The position numbers were made by a program, and so were the translations under genes. Of a stretch of DNA of 64,000 nucleotides, positions 53,732-61,622 are shown piece by piece (position 1 is the first letter of the stretch; each line of letters begins with the position of its first letter). The notes under the pieces are model-generated. The model was not told the DNA's origin. It worked only from the letters and a program-made list of their open reading frames with translations, and did not search any database. Source of the DNA: Streptosporangium amethystogenes (lineage in GTDB: Bacteria; Actinomycetota; Actinomycetes; Streptosporangiales; Streptosporangiaceae); NCBI RefSeq assembly GCF_000721075.1, contig NZ_JOEQ01000021.1:62001-126000 (forward strand), given 5' to 3'.

Positions 53732-53941
53732 ACCCAGTAGTGCCTTTCCGTGCGCCCCGATCACCGGCGGGGCGAAAAAACATCCGGCGCGCCCGACCCC
53801 CATGGTGCTCGCGCGGACTCGTCCACCGGCCGTACCCTCCGCCGGGCACCCTGTGCCGAAAGCCGGACCCGCCCGCCGCCGGCCAGGTTTGTCAGTGAAT
53901 GCCGGACCGTTGCCCGGCACCGGGCTGGCAGAATCCATCGG

Positions 53942-54592
53942 GTGACGATTCGGGTGCTCATCGCTGACGACCAGGAACTGGTGCGGACCGGCTTCCAGAT
54001 GATTCTGGACGCCCAGCAGGACATGGAGGTCCTGGCAACGGCCGCCAACGGAGCCGAGGCCGTCGAGCTGGCCCGGAGGCTGCGGCCCGACGTCTGCCTG
54101 CTGGACATCCGGATGCCCAAGCTGGACGGCCTGGAGGCCACCCGCCTCCTGGCCGGACCGGGGGTGCCCAACCCGATGAAGGTGGTCATCGTCACGACCT
54201 TCGACCTGGACGAGTACGTCTACGGAGCGCTGCGCGCCGGAGCGACCGGTTTCCTGCTCAAGGACAGCGGGCCGACCCTGCTCATCGAGGCGATCCGGGC
54301 CGCGGCGGCGGGGGACGCGCTGGTGTCGCCCTCGGTGACCGTACGCCTGCTCGAACACCTGGCCCACCCGCGGGCCGGTGCGCTGCGGCCGCCCCGCGAG
54401 CCCCTCACCGAGCGCGAGCTGGACGTCGTACGCCTGGTCGCCAGGGGACGGACCAATCAGGAGGTCGCCGCCGAGCTGTTCGTCTCGCTGTCGACGGTGA
54501 AGACGCACCTGGGAAGCATCCAGGCGAAGCTCGGCGCCAGAAACCGGGTGGAGATCGCCGCGTGGGCCTGGGAATCGGGCACCGTGAACTGA
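53942..54592 (+). CDS. NarL/LuxR-family response regulator
   Basis: 216 residues from GTG 53942. Receiver domain: IRVLIADDQELVRTGFQMIL with acidic pocket D8-D9, phospho-acceptor in CLLDIRMPK, and FLLKD with the conserved Lys. LuxR HTH: LTERELDVVRLVARGRTNQEVAAELFVSLSTVKTHLGSIQAKLG. No histidine kinase gene adjoins it. It is divergent from the sigma gene. Confidence 0.92.
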   Translation: MTIRVLIADDQELVRTGFQMILDAQQDMEVLATAANGAEAVELARRLRPDVCLLDIRMPKLDGLEATRLLAGPGVPNPMKVVIVTTFDLDEYVYGALRAGATGFLLKDSGPTLLIEAIRAAAAGDALVSPSVTVRLLEHLAHPRAGALRPPREPLTERELDVVRLVARGRTNQEVAAELFVSLSTVKTHLGSIQAKLGARNRVEIAAWAWESGTVN

Positions 54593-54702
54593 GCGAACCG
54601 AGGTGGCCAAGTGGACAGAGTGGTCCGAGTTGGCTGATTAGCGAAAGGGCTGACGGGATAGAAAAAGGACAGGTCCTCAGCGCATGGCGGGGGGAGATAT
54701 AC

Positions 54703-55701
54703 ATGCGCTCTATCCCATCTCTACAGAAAAGGTCGGCTTCGGCCGTCTACTTCACCCTCACCGCCCTGGTGATCGCGACCGCCGCCCTGGCGGTGTTCGA
54801 ACAGGCCCGTGGCCGGCGCCTCGTCCTGGAGATCTCGAAACTCGGCGGCGACCCCCACGCCCCCGGTGCCGACGCGATCTTCGGCGCGGTGACAATCTTC
54901 GCCATCCTGATCATTTTCTTCACCGCGGCCGCGATCGCCACCGTCGTCGCGTACCTGAACTGGCTGCTCCGCGCCCAGCGGTGTGCCGACCGGCGCGCGG
55001 TGGTCGCCGCCCTGGCGAGCTGGTTCGTGCCGGTGGTCAACCTCGTCGCCCCCGTCGTGCTGGTCGACCGGCTGTGGCGGTCCTCCCGTCCGCCGGCCGA
55101 CCGCCGACCGCGCTGGCGGGTGCTGCTCGCCGCCTGGTGGCTGAGCTGGTTGGTCGCGCTCACAGTGGTGCTGGTACGGCTCTGGCCGGGCGTGTCCCAG
55201 CCGAGCACCGGCCTGACCGGTTTCGGCCCGCCCGAGCTGACCGCCGTCACGGTCGCCGCACTGCTCTGCGCGGCGACGGTCCGGCAGATCACCGGGGTCC
55301 AGACCGCGGGTGCCAGGCACCGGCGCCGGAGCCCGGTGAACCATCCGGAACGTGCCGGACGCCAGGGCGGGGCGGGGTCCTGGAGCGTGGCCGCGGCCTG
55401 GGAGTCAGTCCCAGGCCCTGATCAGCAGCCAGCCCTCGCCCGCGGTGTCGAACCGGAGCTCGTAGGTGCCGAGCAGGCCATCGGTGGCGGCTTCGGCCCG
55501 CCAGAACCGGCGCTCGCCCGGATCACTGTCGGAGACCTTCCACCACTCACGCGCGACAACCCAGTGGTCGAGGATCCGGTGAACCGTGTAGAGCTGATCA
55601 CGCCAGACGAACTGGACGGGCCGTCCCTCTCGGGTCCACACCTCGACAGGGTCGCCGTAGAGTCGGTTCAAGACGCCTCTTCTCCCCGCGGCTTCGGATG
55701 A
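54703..55701 (+). CDS. DUF4328-type membrane protein with read-through C-terminal tail
   Basis: 332 residues from ATG 54703 (GGGGGGAG site). About four membrane spans: ASAVYFTLTALVIATAALAVFEQ, AIFGAVTIFAILIIFFTAAAIATVVAYLNWLLRAQR, VVAALASWFVPVVNLVAPVVLVDRLWR and VLLAAWWLSWLVALTVVLVRLW, matching DUF4328. The last 99 residues are encoded opposite the DUF6504 gene and look non-native, so the ancestral stop was probably lost near 55400. Function unknown. Confidence 0.75.
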   Translation: MRSIPSLQKRSASAVYFTLTALVIATAALAVFEQARGRRLVLEISKLGGDPHAPGADAIFGAVTIFAILIIFFTAAAIATVVAYLNWLLRAQRCADRRAVVAALASWFVPVVNLVAPVVLVDRLWRSSRPPADRRPRWRVLLAAWWLSWLVALTVVLVRLWPGVSQPSTGLTGFGPPELTAVTVAALLCAATVRQITGVQTAGARHRRRSPVNHPERAGRQGGAGSWSVAAAWESVPGPDQQPALARGVEPELVGAEQAIGGGFGPPEPALARITVGDLPPLTRDNPVVEDPVNRVELITPDELDGPSLSGPHLDRVAVESVQDASSPRGFG

Positions 55702-55737
55702 GTGCCCGGGGGAAAACGGGCCTGCCGTGTCGGACAT
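55405..55737 (-). CDS. DUF6504 family protein
   Basis: 110 residues. The core RLYGDPVEVWTREGRPVQFVWRDQLYTVHRILDHWVVAREWW is typical of the small DUF6504 proteins often found beside DNA polymerase Y genes in actinobacteria, though not here. ATG 55737 lies 6 bases after the GntR stop; GTG 55674 in frame is an alternative. Its entire 3' end overlaps the DUF4328 frame on the other strand by 297 bases. Confidence 0.78.
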   Translation of the reverse strand: MSDTAGPFSPGHSSEAAGRRGVLNRLYGDPVEVWTREGRPVQFVWRDQLYTVHRILDHWVVAREWWKVSDSDPGERRFWRAEAATDGLLGTYELRFDTAGEGWLLIRAWD

Positions 55738-55743
55738 ACGTTC

Positions 55744-56499
55744 TCATCGAGCCGGACGCAAGTCGCCCATTCGCCGTACCAGCGGGTTGGCGTCCACCGA
55801 GTTGCGGATGCTGAAGGTCACGCTGCCCGCGCGGTAGCGGTCGTCGGACCACTCGACGGGCCGGCCCTCGTGGGTGGTGGTGACCCGGCGCTGACGCAGC
55901 AGCGGGCTGCCCCTGCGCACGGCCAGCAGCCTGGAGTCCTGCACGCCGGCGGCCACCGCGTCGATGAGGTGCTCGCCGTAGGCGAAGACGAGGCCGACAC
56001 TGTCGTAGAGGGCCTGGGTGATCGACTCGCAGCCGGGTTCGATCCGCTCGACGGCCGGGGCGATCCACCCGGCGTAGGTCGTGCGCTCCAGCATCACCGG
56101 CTCGCCTTCCAGGGAACGCAACCGCAGCACCGACAGCACCGGTTCGCCCGGCCGGATCGCCAGCCGGGCCGCCTCGGTGGCGCCGGCGCCCCTGCGACAC
56201 TGTTGCAGCACCTGCCCGCTGACCCGGTAGCCCATCGCCCGCGCCCACTGGGCGAAGCTGTGCAGCTCGGCGAAGCTCTGGCTGCGCTCGCGGCCGAGCA
56301 CGATGCGCCTGGCCCCCTGCCGGGAACCGACCAGGCCCTCGGTGGCGAGCACCGCGACGGCCTGGCGGACCGTGCCCCGGGAGGCCGCGAAGCGGGTGGC
56401 CAACTCGGCCTCCGAGGGCAGCTGGGCCCCCACGGCGTACTCGCCTCGCATGATCGCGTCGCGCAGCCTCTCCGCGATGCCCAGGTAGCGGGAGGTCAC
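55744..56499 (-). CDS. GntR/HutC-family transcriptional regulator
   Basis: 251 residues from GTG 56499 (AAAGGAG site). Winged helix RYLGIAERLRDAIMRGEYAVGAQLPSEAELATRFAASRGTVRQAVAVLATEGLVGSRQGARRIV, then a UTRA-type ligand domain (FAQWARAMGYRVSGQVL...LERTTYAGWIAPAVERI). UTRA regulators often control transport of sugars, amino acids or phosphonates. It is divergent from the ABC importer operon and likely controls it. Confidence 0.9.
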   Translation of the reverse strand: MTSRYLGIAERLRDAIMRGEYAVGAQLPSEAELATRFAASRGTVRQAVAVLATEGLVGSRQGARRIVLGRERSQSFAELHSFAQWARAMGYRVSGQVLQQCRRGAGATEAARLAIRPGEPVLSVLRLRSLEGEPVMLERTTYAGWIAPAVERIEPGCESITQALYDSVGLVFAYGEHLIDAVAAGVQDSRLLAVRRGSPLLRQRRVTTTHEGRPVEWSDDRYRAGSVTFSIRNSVDANPLVRRMGDLRPAR

Positions 56500-56644
56500 G
56501 CCCGGCTCCTTTCTCCCGGGCCTCCGAACGACGGGATTCCTTCCCGTGCGCCTTCCAACCCCCGCGCCCCCTTCAGGACACCCGCGAACGCCCGGTGACC
56601 GCGCAACCTCGCCTCGCCTCCCGGAACCGTCCTCGCATCCGGCC

Positions 56645-56704
56645 CTGTTCCCACCGCTGTTCCCACCACTGTTCCCGCCTCTGTTCCCGCCTCTGTCCCC
56701 GACG
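56645..56704. repeat. Five tandem 12-bp repeats
   Basis: Unit CTGTTCCCRCCN: copies at 56645, 56657, 56669, 56681 and a diverged one at 56693 (CTGTCCCCGACG). Non-coding; copy number may vary between strains. Confidence 0.85.
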
Positions 56705-56866
56705 ATGGGCACGAGGGTGTGCTCCTTCGCTGTGCGCACCGACCGGCAAGACCGACCTCCACCCTAAACACCCCTTAATCACCTACATAGCGGCGATTTT
56801 CGCATTTCACCCACGTACTCCATGCGTTCACCAAACAGCAACGTAGTCACGGCATACGAGGTCTAG

Positions 56867-56880
56867 CTTGTTTGTACAAG
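56867..56880. promoter_or_regulatory. Candidate GntR operator before the ABC operon
   Basis: CTTGT-TTGT-ACAAG is an inverted repeat containing the 8-base palindrome TTGTACAA, 49 bases before the GTG start of the binding-protein gene. Position next to a GntR/HutC gene makes it a reasonable operator. Confidence 0.45.
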
Positions 56881-56928
56881 TTCGTCTACTTTCGTGAAAT
56901 ATTGCGCGACACCCCCTTGGGAGACACA

Positions 56929-58098
56929 GTGATCGCATCCCGAGTTCGCCTTGCCGGTCTGGCCGCTTTCCTCCTGGTGGGAGCCACCGCGTGCGGGGCC
57001 GCCCCCGGCACGTCGACCCCGTCTGGAGCCGCCTCCGACGGAGGCTCCGCGGCCGGCGTGGACGCCAGAACCGCCACCTCCGCGGCCGACTTCGGCGGGC
57101 TGGACAAACTCGTCGAGGCCGCCAAAAAGGAAGGCAAGCTCCACGTCATCGCCCTGCCGCCGGACTGGGCCAACTACGGAAAGATCATCGAGGCGTTCAA
57201 GGCGAAGTACGGCATCGAGATCGAGAGTGAGACGCCCGACGCCGCCAGCGCCGACGAGATCAACGCGGTGAAGACCCGCAAGGGCCAGGACCGTGCCCCC
57301 GACGTTCTCGACATCGGCCAGTCCTTCGCGATCAGCGGCGCCGCCGAGGGCCTGTTCGCGCCGTACAAGGTCCAGACCTGGGACAAGATCCCCGAGAACC
57401 AGAAGGAGCCCTCAGGCCTCTGGTTCAACGACTACGGCGGCTACATCTCCATCGGCTGTGACGCCAAGAAGATCGACAAGTGCCCGGAGACCTACGCCGA
57501 CCTGCTCAAGCCCGAGTACAAGGGCAAGGTCGCCCTGAACGGCAACCCGACCAAGTCCGGCTCGGCGTTCGCGGGCGTGTACGCGGCGGCCCTCGCGAAC
57601 AACGGCTCCTTCGACGACATCCAGCCCGGCCTGGACTTCTTCAAGAAACTCAAGGAGAGCGGGAACTTCAACCCGGTGGAGACCACCCCGGCCACCATCG
57701 AGAAGGGCGAGACCCAGATCAGCATCGACTGGGACTACAACAACGCCGCCTACGCCCCCAAGATGGCCGAGAAGGGCATCGACTGGAAGACCGTCATCCC
57801 CAGCGACGGCAAGTACTTCCAGCTGTACGCCCAGGCCATCAACAAGGACGCCCCGCACCCGGCCGCCGCGCGCCTGTGGCAGGAGTTCCTCTACAGCACC
57901 GAGGGCCAGAACCTCTACCTCGGCGGCTTCGCCCGCCCGGTCCTGCTGCCCGCCATGCAGGCCGACGGTTCGGTCGACAAGGCCGCCGAGGCCAACCTCC
58001 CGCCGGTCGACGGTGAGCCCACCTTCCCGACGGAGGCGCAGGTCAACAAGGCCAAGGAGGTCCTGGCGAACGGCTGGGGCGCCGCGGTCTCGGGATGA
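56929..58098 (+). CDS. ABC transporter substrate-binding lipoprotein
   Basis: 389 residues from GTG 56929 (GGGAG site). Signal peptide with lipobox-like LLVGATAC, so the mature protein is lipid-anchored after a Ser/Gly/Ala linker. The binding domain belongs to the iron/polyamine/2-aminoethylphosphonate class (LVEAAKKEGKLHVIALPPDWANYGKIIEAFKAKYGIEIE, GQDRAPDVLDIGQSFA, DYGGYISIGCDAKKI). The ligand cannot be read directly. First gene of a five-gene operon with tight overlaps. Confidence 0.88.
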   Translation: MIASRVRLAGLAAFLLVGATACGAAPGTSTPSGAASDGGSAAGVDARTATSAADFGGLDKLVEAAKKEGKLHVIALPPDWANYGKIIEAFKAKYGIEIESETPDAASADEINAVKTRKGQDRAPDVLDIGQSFAISGAAEGLFAPYKVQTWDKIPENQKEPSGLWFNDYGGYISIGCDAKKIDKCPETYADLLKPEYKGKVALNGNPTKSGSAFAGVYAAALANNGSFDDIQPGLDFFKKLKESGNFNPVETTPATIEKGETQISIDWDYNNAAYAPKMAEKGIDWKTVIPSDGKYFQLYAQAINKDAPHPAAARLWQEFLYSTEGQNLYLGGFARPVLLPAMQADGSVDKAAEANLPPVDGEPTFPTEAQVNKAKEVLANGWGAAVSG

Positions 58099-58973
58099 CG
58101 GCCCGCACGGTCACGGCCGCCGCCCCGCGCGGCGGCCACGGCCGGTCCAAGAACTGGCTGGGCGCCCTGCCGCTGCTGGTCGTGGTGACCGTGGCGTTCG
58201 GCATCCCGGCGGTCACCCTGCTCGTCGGGGCGTTCACCGTCAGGGATCCGGCGACCAGGGTGTCGTCCACCGGCACCGCCAATCTGTCCAGGAGCCTGCA
58301 GGGCGCCTACCTCAACGCCCTGCTCAGCAGCGTTCAGCTGTCGGCGGTGGTGGCGGTGGTCGCCGCGATCCTCGGGACGTTCCTGGCCCAGGCCGTGATC
58401 ACCTCTCGCTTCACGGCGCTGCGCGAGGCGGTGCTGACCTTCTCCGGTGTGCTGGCCAACTTCGGCGGCGTGCCGCTGGCCTTCATCTGGATCGCCACCC
58501 TGGGCAACTCGGGGGTACTCACCACCGCGCTGGGCATCGGCCCCGGCACGCTGTACAACTTCTGGGGCCTGGCCCTGGTCTACCTGTACTTCTCGGTGCC
58601 GCTGATGGTGCTGGTGGTGACCCCGGCGCTGGACGGCCTGCGCCCGCAGTGGCGGGAGGCGGCGCAGAACAGCGGTGCCACCACCTGGCAGTTCTGGCGC
58701 CATGTCGGCATCCCGGTGCTGACCCCCGCGCTGCTCGGCGGCGTCGTCCTGCTGTTCGGCGGCGCGTTCGCCGCCTACGCCACCGCCGCCGCCATGGTCG
58801 GCAGCACGGTCCCGCTGGTCACCCTGCAGATCGCCGACGCGCTCACCGGTGACGTCCTCATCGGCTACGAGAACATCGCGCTCGCCCTGAGCCTCGACAT
58901 GATCGTCATCGCGCTGCTGGTGATGGCGGTCTACCTGCCGCTGCAGAGGAGGAGCTCCCGATGGTTGCGGTAG
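58095..58973 (+). CDS. ABC transporter permease 1
   Basis: 292 residues with six membrane spans. The EAA loop is visible: PALDGLRPQWREAAQNSGATTWQFWRHVGIPVLTPALLGG. ATG 58095 overlaps the binding-protein stop. Works as heterodimer with permease 2. Confidence 0.92.
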   Translation: MTARTVTAAAPRGGHGRSKNWLGALPLLVVVTVAFGIPAVTLLVGAFTVRDPATRVSSTGTANLSRSLQGAYLNALLSSVQLSAVVAVVAAILGTFLAQAVITSRFTALREAVLTFSGVLANFGGVPLAFIWIATLGNSGVLTTALGIGPGTLYNFWGLALVYLYFSVPLMVLVVTPALDGLRPQWREAAQNSGATTWQFWRHVGIPVLTPALLGGVVLLFGGAFAAYATAAAMVGSTVPLVTLQIADALTGDVLIGYENIALALSLDMIVIALLVMAVYLPLQRRSSRWLR

Positions 58974-59818
58974 CCACCCTGCCCGACGTCACTCCCGGCG
59001 GCCCGGTCCCCGCCGCCCGCCCCGGGCAGCGACGGGCCTGGCGGGGGATCGTGCTGGTCGTCGCGGCGCTCTACTTCGTCGTGCCGATGGCCGTGTCGTT
59101 CTGGTTCACCGTCTACTCCGAGGGGCAGGGCTTCTCGCTCGCCGCCTACGGGCGGATCCTGTCGGCGCCCGGCTTCCTGCCCAGCCTGCTGCTCTCCCTT
59201 GGGCTGGCCGCCGCCACCATCGTCACGGTGCTGCTGCTGACCCTTCCGGCGATGCTGGCCGTACGGCTCGGCGCGTCGAGGCTGGGGTCGGTACTGGAGC
59301 TGATCGCCACGCTCCCGCTGGTCGTGCCGCCGATCACCTACGTGGTCGGCATCAGCACCGCGCTGCGCGGCGGCATCGACGCGCTGGCCGCCACACCGCT
59401 CTGGGCGACGCTGATCGCCATCCAGGACGAGCGGTTTCCGATCGTCCTGGTGCTGGCGTACGTGGTGCTGACGCTGCCGTTCGCCTACCGGTCGCTGGAC
59501 GCCGGGCTGCGCGCGATCGACGTGCGGACCCTGGTGGAGGCGGCCCGCAACCTGGGCGCCTCGTGGCCGTACGTGCTGTTTCGGGTGATCATCCCCAACA
59601 TCCGCTCCGCCATCGCCAGCGCCTCGTTCCTCACCCTCGCGCTGGTGCTCGGCGAGTACACGGTCGCCGCCCTGCTCGGTTACCAGACCTTCCCGGTCTG
59701 GATCGTCACCATCTCCGGGAACGACGGGCAGCTCTCCGTGGCACTGTCGATCATCAGTCTGCTCCTCATCTGGCTGCTGCTGCTCACCCTCTCGGGTGCG
59801 GGAAGGAAACGTTCGTGA
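58961..59818 (+). CDS. ABC transporter permease 2
   Basis: 285 residues, six spans. EAA loop: SLDAGLRAIDVRTLVEAARNLGASWPYVLFRVIIPNIRSAI. Overlaps permease 1 by 13 bases. Same class (Fe/polyamine/phosphonate-type importers, PotB/PotC-like). Confidence 0.92.
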   Translation: MVAVATLPDVTPGGPVPAARPGQRRAWRGIVLVVAALYFVVPMAVSFWFTVYSEGQGFSLAAYGRILSAPGFLPSLLLSLGLAAATIVTVLLLTLPAMLAVRLGASRLGSVLELIATLPLVVPPITYVVGISTALRGGIDALAATPLWATLIAIQDERFPIVLVLAYVVLTLPFAYRSLDAGLRAIDVRTLVEAARNLGASWPYVLFRVIIPNIRSAIASASFLTLALVLGEYTVAALLGYQTFPVWIVTISGNDGQLSVALSIISLLLIWLLLLTLSGAGRKRS

Positions 59819-60918
59819 CCGTCGAGTTCCGAGGACTGCGCCGCGCGTTCGGCCGTACGGTCGCGCTGGACGGCCTGGACCTCACCGTGGAGCAGGGCGA
59901 GCTGATGGCCCTGCTCGGTCCGTCGGGCTGCGGGAAGACCACGGCGCTGCGCTGCGTCGCCGGGTTCGAGCACCCCGACGCCGGGGCGGTGCTGGTGGAC
60001 GGCAAGGACATCACCCGGGTCCCCGCCAACCGGCGGGACGCGGGCATGGTCTTCCAGTCCTACAGCCTGTTCCCCAACCTCAACGCCAGGGACAACGTGG
60101 CCTTCGGGCTCCAGGTCCGCAAGGTGCCCACCGCCAGACGACACGCGCGGGCGGCCGAGTTGCTGGAGCTGGTCGGCCTGCCGGCGCACGCCCAGCGCTA
60201 CCCGCACGAGCTCTCCGGCGGCCAGCAGCAGCGCGTCGCCCTGGCCAGGGCGCTGGCGCTGGAGCCGCGCGTGCTGCTGCTCGACGAGCCGCTGTCCGCG
60301 CTGGACGCCAAGGTCCGGGTCACGCTTCGCGAGGAGATCCGCCGACTCCAGCTCGAACTGGGCATCACCACCATCTTCGTCACCCACGACCAGGAGGAGG
60401 CCCTGTCGGTCGCCGACCGGGTCGCGGTGCTGCGCGCCGGGCGGCTGGAGCAGTGCGGTCCCCCGGCCGAGGTCTACGACCGCCCCGCCACCCCGTTCGT
60501 CGCGGAGTTCGTCGGCACGATGAACCACCTCCCCGGCCGGCTGTCCGGTCAGGAGGTCACGGTCCTGGGCCGGCTGATGCCGGTGGACGGCCCGCTGCCC
60601 TCCGCCTCCGACGTCGACGTGCTGGTCCGCCCCGAGGCGGTGCTGGTCACGCCCTCCTCCGAGGGGGGCGCCACGGTCGTGGCCTCGTCCTTCCGCGGCT
60701 CGGTCGCGCGGCTGCGGGTGCGGCTGGGCGAGTTGGAGATCCTCAGCGACGTACCGGGACACGACGCGATGCGGCTGGCGCCGGGCACCCGGGTGGACGT
60801 CGCCCTCGTGCAGCGACCCGTCCTCGTCGCGGCGCGCACCGCCCCCGCTCCCACCCTCCCGGAGTCATCGGGGCCGGAGGCGTCCGAGGCGTCGGAGGAT
60901 CCCGCGGGTGTCGGGTGA
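59815..60918 (+). CDS. ABC transporter ATP-binding protein
   Basis: 367 residues from GTG 59815 (GTGA overlap). Walker A LLGPSGCGKTT, signature ELSGGQQQRVALARAL, Walker B VLLLDEPLSALDA, H-loop FVTHDQEEAL. A C-terminal TOBE-like domain follows (VRPEAVLVTPSSEGGATVVASSFRGSVARLRVRLG), as in PotA/FbpC-type proteins. Confidence 0.94.
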   Translation: MTVEFRGLRRAFGRTVALDGLDLTVEQGELMALLGPSGCGKTTALRCVAGFEHPDAGAVLVDGKDITRVPANRRDAGMVFQSYSLFPNLNARDNVAFGLQVRKVPTARRHARAAELLELVGLPAHAQRYPHELSGGQQQRVALARALALEPRVLLLDEPLSALDAKVRVTLREEIRRLQLELGITTIFVTHDQEEALSVADRVAVLRAGRLEQCGPPAEVYDRPATPFVAEFVGTMNHLPGRLSGQEVTVLGRLMPVDGPLPSASDVDVLVRPEAVLVTPSSEGGATVVASSFRGSVARLRVRLGELEILSDVPGHDAMRLAPGTRVDVALVQRPVLVAARTAPAPTLPESSGPEASEASEDPAGVG

Positions 60919-61603
60919 GCTCCGCGCCGTCCTGTTCGACATGGACGGCACGCTCGTGGACACCGAGGGAATGTGGTGGCAGGCATGCGCGGCGGTCGCC
61001 GCGGAGTCGGGTCTGGAACTGACCGAGGCCGACGCCGGCCACGTGCTCGGCCGCCCGGTCGAGTACGTGGCCGGCCACCTGGTACGGCGCGCGTCGTCCA
61101 CCGCTCCCGACGTGTCCGCGCTCCCCGGTGGAGCGGACACCGTCGAACGGGTGGGGGCGCGGCTCACCGACGCCTTCGCCGAGCGGATCGCGGACGGGGT
61201 GACGCCGCTGCCCGGCGCGATCCGGCTGCTGGACGACCTGGGTGCGGGTGGCGTGCCCGCGGCGCTGGTCAGCGCCTCCCCCCGGCGCATCGTGGACATG
61301 GTGCTCCAGACCGTCGGGGCCGAGCGGTTCACCCTGGTCGTGGCCGCCGAGGACACCACGCGCGGCAAACCGCTACCAGACCCCTACCTGCGGGCGGCCG
61401 CCGAACTGGGCGTCGATCCCGGCGAGTGCGTGGCGGTGGAGGACAGCCCGACCGGGCTCGCGGCGGCCCGCGCGGCCGGATGCCGGGTGGTGTCGGTCGC
61501 GGGCGGCATGGCGCGCGAGGGGGTGCTGGCCGTGGACGGGCTGGAAAAAGTGGACCTTCCGCTGTTGCGACAGCTGGCGAGCGGCAAGAGATCGATAGGC
61601 TGA
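60908..61603 (+). CDS. HAD-superfamily phosphatase
   Basis: 231 residues. Motif I VLFDMDGTLVD (nucleophile D11), motif II LVSASPRR, motif III/IV GKPLPDPYLRAA and AVEDSPTGLAAARAAG: a subfamily IA hydrolase. The cap is the beta-PGM/phosphatase type. Phosphonoacetaldehyde hydrolases use a related fold, but the active Lys of their cap cannot be identified here. Overlaps the ATPase gene by 11 bases. Confidence 0.9.
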   Translation: MSGELRAVLFDMDGTLVDTEGMWWQACAAVAAESGLELTEADAGHVLGRPVEYVAGHLVRRASSTAPDVSALPGGADTVERVGARLTDAFAERIADGVTPLPGAIRLLDDLGAGGVPAALVSASPRRIVDMVLQTVGAERFTLVVAAEDTTRGKPLPDPYLRAAAELGVDPGECVAVEDSPTGLAAARAAGCRVVSVAGGMAREGVLAVDGLEKVDLPLLRQLASGKRSIG

Positions 61604-61622
61604 ACCACTCATGTGATGGCGT

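Larger units (their letters stand above)
56500..56928. promoter_or_regulatory. Divergent region between GntR regulator and ABC operon
   Basis: 429 bases. It contains five 12-base tandem repeats (56645-56704), then an AT-richer stretch (56760-56900) that should hold the ABC promoter, with the inverted repeat CTTGT-TTGT-ACAAG at 56867-56880. Confidence 0.5.
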
